Positions 62,005 through 64,000 of a DNA stretch of 64,000 bases are shown in pieces. The stretch comes from Bradyrhizobium sp. AZCC 2262 (GTDB lineage Bacteria > Pseudomonadota > Alphaproteobacteria > Rhizobiales > Xanthobacteraceae). The stretch covers positions 5,084,001 to 5,148,000 of the forward strand of contig NZ_JAZHRT010000001.1 in the NCBI RefSeq assembly GCF_036924535.1, given 5' to 3'. The notes beneath the pieces were generated by a model that did no database searches, had not been told where the DNA came from, and saw only the letters and a program-made list of their open reading frames with translations. The translations under genes and the position numbers were made by a program. How positions within the stretch are numbered: position 1 is the stretch's first letter; every line of letters begins with the position of its first letter.

Positions 62005-62169
62005 CTAGCCCGGCATGAAGGCATCGAACGCGGCCCAGAGCTGCGCGCGATAGCGGTCGTCTTCCTGGAGGATTTCGTGCTTCGCGCCTGCGATCAGGCG
62101 ATGCGATCCCGCGGGCAAATGCCGGGCAAACGCCGCGATGGCAGGGGTCGATACGATGGCGTCGTCGCC
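62005..62169 (-). pseudogene. Duplicated 3' fragment of the lysophospholipase-like gene
   Basis: Bases 62007-62169 match 63687-63849 at 154 of 163 positions. They encode the last 54 or so residues of the alpha/beta hydrolase (IVSTPAIAAFARHLPAG, AKHEILQEDDRYRAQL, FDAFMPG), ending in TAG instead of TGA. The 5' part of the gene is missing and replaced by sequence containing the dispersed repeat at 62184. The fragment and the intact gene flank dctA in direct orientation, so it is a by-product of a duplication or recombination around that gene. Confidence 0.85.
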
Positions 62170-62183
62170 CCGCCACGTCGATT

Positions 62184-62224
62184 TTCCGGCGATCGGCCGG
62201 TCAACTCGCAACCGCGATATCGAC
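62184..62224. repeat. Short dispersed repeat, second copy
   Basis: TTCCGGCGATCGGCCGGTC, then three variable bases, then TCGCAACCGCGATATCGAC. It matches 59889-59930 almost completely. It lies exactly where the duplicated hydrolase fragment stops being similar to the parent gene and just after the dctA 3' end. Confidence 0.6.
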
Positions 62225-62237
62225 TTCGGGCGGCACC

Positions 62238-63557
62238 CTAGCCTGCCGTGACGTCCACCAATTCGGCCCCATCGAGCACGCGCCGGGCCTTGTCGCGGTC
62301 CAGGTCGCCTTCCCAGGCCGCGATGACCACGGTCGCGGTGCAGTTTCCGATCAGGTTACCGAGCGCACGGGCCATGCCGATGAACCAATCGACCGACAAC
62401 ACCAGCACGAGGCCGATGGCCGGAATACTCGGCACGGCATTCAGCGTCGCCGCCAGGATCACGATGGCGGAACCCGGCACGCCGTGCGCGCCCTTGGAAG
62501 TGATCAGCGAGACGCCAAGCACCAACAGGAGATCGCCGAGCGACAATGGTGTATTGGTCGCCTGCGCGATGAAGACGACTGCGAGCGTCAGATATATCGA
62601 GAAGGCGTCGAGGTTGAAGGAATAGCCGGTGGGAATAACGAGGCCGACGACCGATTTCTTGACGCCGAGCGCTTCGAGCTTGCGCATGATCTGCGGCAGC
62701 ACCGCGTCGGACGAGGCGGTGGCGAGCACGATGGTCAATTCCTCGCGCAGATAGGCGAGGAATTTGAGAATGTTGAGCCCGGCCAGCGCCATCACGCCAC
62801 CGAGCACGGCGAACACGAAGATGGCGAGCGAGACGTAGAACAGGGCGACCAGCGACACCAATTGCTTGAGCGAACCGACGCCGTATTTGCCGACCGTATA
62901 GGCCACCGCGCCGAGCACGCCCAGTGGGGCAACGCGCACGATCAGGCCCATGACGCGGAACAGCACGGTCGAAACCGCGTCGATGAGTGCGTTGATCTTC
63001 TCGCTCTTTTCGCCACCGACCAGCGCCAGACCGGTGCCGAACAGGATTGCAAAGAACAATACCTGCAGCACGTCGTTGCGCGACAGCGCGTCGAACGAGG
63101 TGGACGGAATGATGTTCAGCAGGAAGCTGCCGATTCCGCCGCCCTGCAGCTTGTGCGCGTTGTCGGAATAGGTATTGAGCGCCTTGGCATCCAGCGTCGA
63201 CGGATCGATGTTCATGCCGTGGCCGGGGCCGAACAGGTAGGCGAGTACCAAGCCGACCACGAGGGCTATCGTGGTCATCACTTCGAAATAGATCAGCGCC
63301 TTGACGCCCACACGTCCGACCTTTTTCAGGTCGCCGGCGCCGGCAATGCCATGCACAACGACGCAAAACACGATCGGCGCCACGATCATCGAAATCAGCT
63401 TCAGGAACGCGTCGCTGAAGATCTTGAGCCCGACGGCAAACTCCGGAGCGGCCATTCCAATCACGACCCCGAGCAACAACGCGGCCAGGACCTGCACGAA
63501 TAGGGATTGATAGATCGGTTTCCGCGCGCTGTCTGCCGTTGCAGTGATTGTTGTCAT
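62238..63557 (-). CDS. dctA: C4-dicarboxylate carrier DctA
   Basis: A 439-residue glutamate-transporter-fold (DAACS) sodium or proton symporter for succinate, fumarate and malate. About eight membrane helices; the hairpin and substrate motifs SSDAVLPQIMRKLEALG, VIPTGYSFNLDAFSIYLTLAVVFIAQATN, TSKGAHGVPGSAIVILAATL and VDWFIGMARALGNLIGNCTATVVIAAWEGDLD are complete. ATG 63557 is preceded by AAGGAAAAG. DctA feeds nitrogen-fixing bacteroids in rhizobia; no dctBD regulators are next to it here. It is flanked by two copies of a hydrolase 3' end. Confidence 0.95.
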   Translation of the reverse strand: MTTITATADSARKPIYQSLFVQVLAALLLGVVIGMAAPEFAVGLKIFSDAFLKLISMIVAPIVFCVVVHGIAGAGDLKKVGRVGVKALIYFEVMTTIALVVGLVLAYLFGPGHGMNIDPSTLDAKALNTYSDNAHKLQGGGIGSFLLNIIPSTSFDALSRNDVLQVLFFAILFGTGLALVGGEKSEKINALIDAVSTVLFRVMGLIVRVAPLGVLGAVAYTVGKYGVGSLKQLVSLVALFYVSLAIFVFAVLGGVMALAGLNILKFLAYLREELTIVLATASSDAVLPQIMRKLEALGVKKSVVGLVIPTGYSFNLDAFSIYLTLAVVFIAQATNTPLSLGDLLLVLGVSLITSKGAHGVPGSAIVILAATLNAVPSIPAIGLVLVLSVDWFIGMARALGNLIGNCTATVVIAAWEGDLDRDKARRVLDGAELVDVTAG

Positions 63558-63684
63558 GATGGCTTTTCCTTTCCGCTCAGCATATTGATGAGCAAAATCC
63601 ATGCCAAAAACAGCAAACTTCCCGCTTGAACCGAAGCGGGCATCGCCAAAATCCGTGGGTGCTTGGGATTCGTGAGTCCGCGCT

Positions 63685-64000
63685 TCAGCCCGGCATGAAG
63701 GCATCGAATGCGGCCCAGAGCTGCGCGCGATAGCGGTCGTCTTCCTGCAGGACTTCGTGCTTGGCGCCGGCGATCAGGCGATGCGATCCCGCGGGCAGAT
63801 GCCGGGCAAATGCCGCAATGGCAGGGGTCGATACGATGGTGTCGTCGCCGGCCGCGAGCATCAGGACGGGCTGATGAATTCCGCGGGCAAATTCGGGCGA
63901 GCGAAACTCGGCCATGACGGCAAAGGCCGCGTCGAGCCACGCCACCGTCGGTGACGCAATCCCGAGCGTTGGATCGGCTCCCAGTATAGCCGCGTTGCGG
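63685..64000 (-). CDS. Lysophospholipase-like alpha/beta hydrolase (partial, 5' end outside the window)
   Basis: The C-terminal 104 residues or so are visible, from RNAAILGADPTLGIASPTVAWLD to FDAFMPG. QPVLMLAAGDDTIVS contains the catalytic aspartate region and AKHEVLQE the catalytic histidine of PldB-like monoacylglycerol lipases. The frame is open to the window edge on the left side of the protein (64000). Its last 163 bases have a degenerate copy at 62007. Confidence 0.85.
   Translation of the reverse strand, partial: RNAAILGADPTLGIASPTVAWLDAAFAVMAEFRSPEFARGIHQPVLMLAAGDDTIVSTPAIAAFARHLPAGSHRLIAGAKHEVLQEDDRYRAQLWAAFDAFMPG

Noticed and set aside
62005..62211. A short separate gene for a 68-residue protein
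   Set aside because: It is the truncated 3' copy of the hydrolase at 63685 joined to a repeat; the N-terminal residues come from the repeat.

Overview
The window is chromosomal DNA from a high-GC alphaproteobacterium, most likely Bradyrhizobium or a close relative (Nitrobacteraceae). This is inferred from the gene families present (PuuE, kynurenine pathway, aminobenzoyl-CoA monooxygenase/reductase, TRAP uptake), the dense ATGA-type stop/start overlaps, and several families of GC-rich intergenic palindromes typical of that group. No rRNA, tRNA, CRISPR array, phage or insertion sequence was recognised. Function is inferred from residues and gene context; no database search was possible.

Layout. 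1-885: tail of a sugar ABC transporter operon (+). 891-7693 (-): ureide/purine-nitrogen block with an NCS2-type permease, an isochorismatase-fold amidohydrolase, an orphan glycosidase-like gene beside a decayed gene end, an allantoate amidohydrolase-type M20 enzyme, PuuE allantoinase and a DUF3830 protein. 7791-12535 (-): aldose-1-epimerase-like, shikimate-dehydrogenase-like and a second sugar ABC transporter, with a divergent GntR regulator at 12690 followed by an LLM flavin monooxygenase, a quinone oxidoreductase and a DUF2889 protein (+).

16590-24369: six-gene membrane complex hyfB-C-E-F-G-I whose catalytic subunit has lost the Ni-binding cysteines, preceded by a small XRE-type regulator and closed by a convergent paralogue of that regulator. 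24555: a spermidine-synthase-like methyltransferase-fold protein. 25632-32716: a complete dipeptide-type ABC transporter with two tandem, closely related binding proteins.

32669-40503: hexuronate utilisation: UxuA, an L-idonate dehydrogenase-like enzyme, TRAP transporter DctMQP and a FadR-type regulator (-), with divergent UxuB (+). A perfect four-way-junction palindrome lies between dctP and dctQ.

40564-57509: a tryptophan-to-anthranilate-to-2-aminobenzoyl-CoA catabolic region: KynB, KynU, KynA, a RidA deaminase, aminobenzoate-CoA ligase, two flavoprotein monooxygenases, two paralogous cupins, an AraC and a MarR regulator, an orphan branched-chain-type binding protein, the fused aminobenzoyl-CoA monooxygenase/reductase, an enoyl-CoA hydratase and an SDR. 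Six copies of one 18-bp sequence (consensus TTTARGCTTNAAAYAATT) sit upstream of its transcription units, suggesting one regulon, probably under the MarR protein.

57510-64000: repeat-rich DNA, a PlsB-like acyltransferase, a universal stress protein, a SnoaL-fold protein, a MAPEG-family protein, the C4-dicarboxylate carrier DctA, and a lysophospholipase-like gene running off the end whose last 163 bp are duplicated on the other side of dctA.
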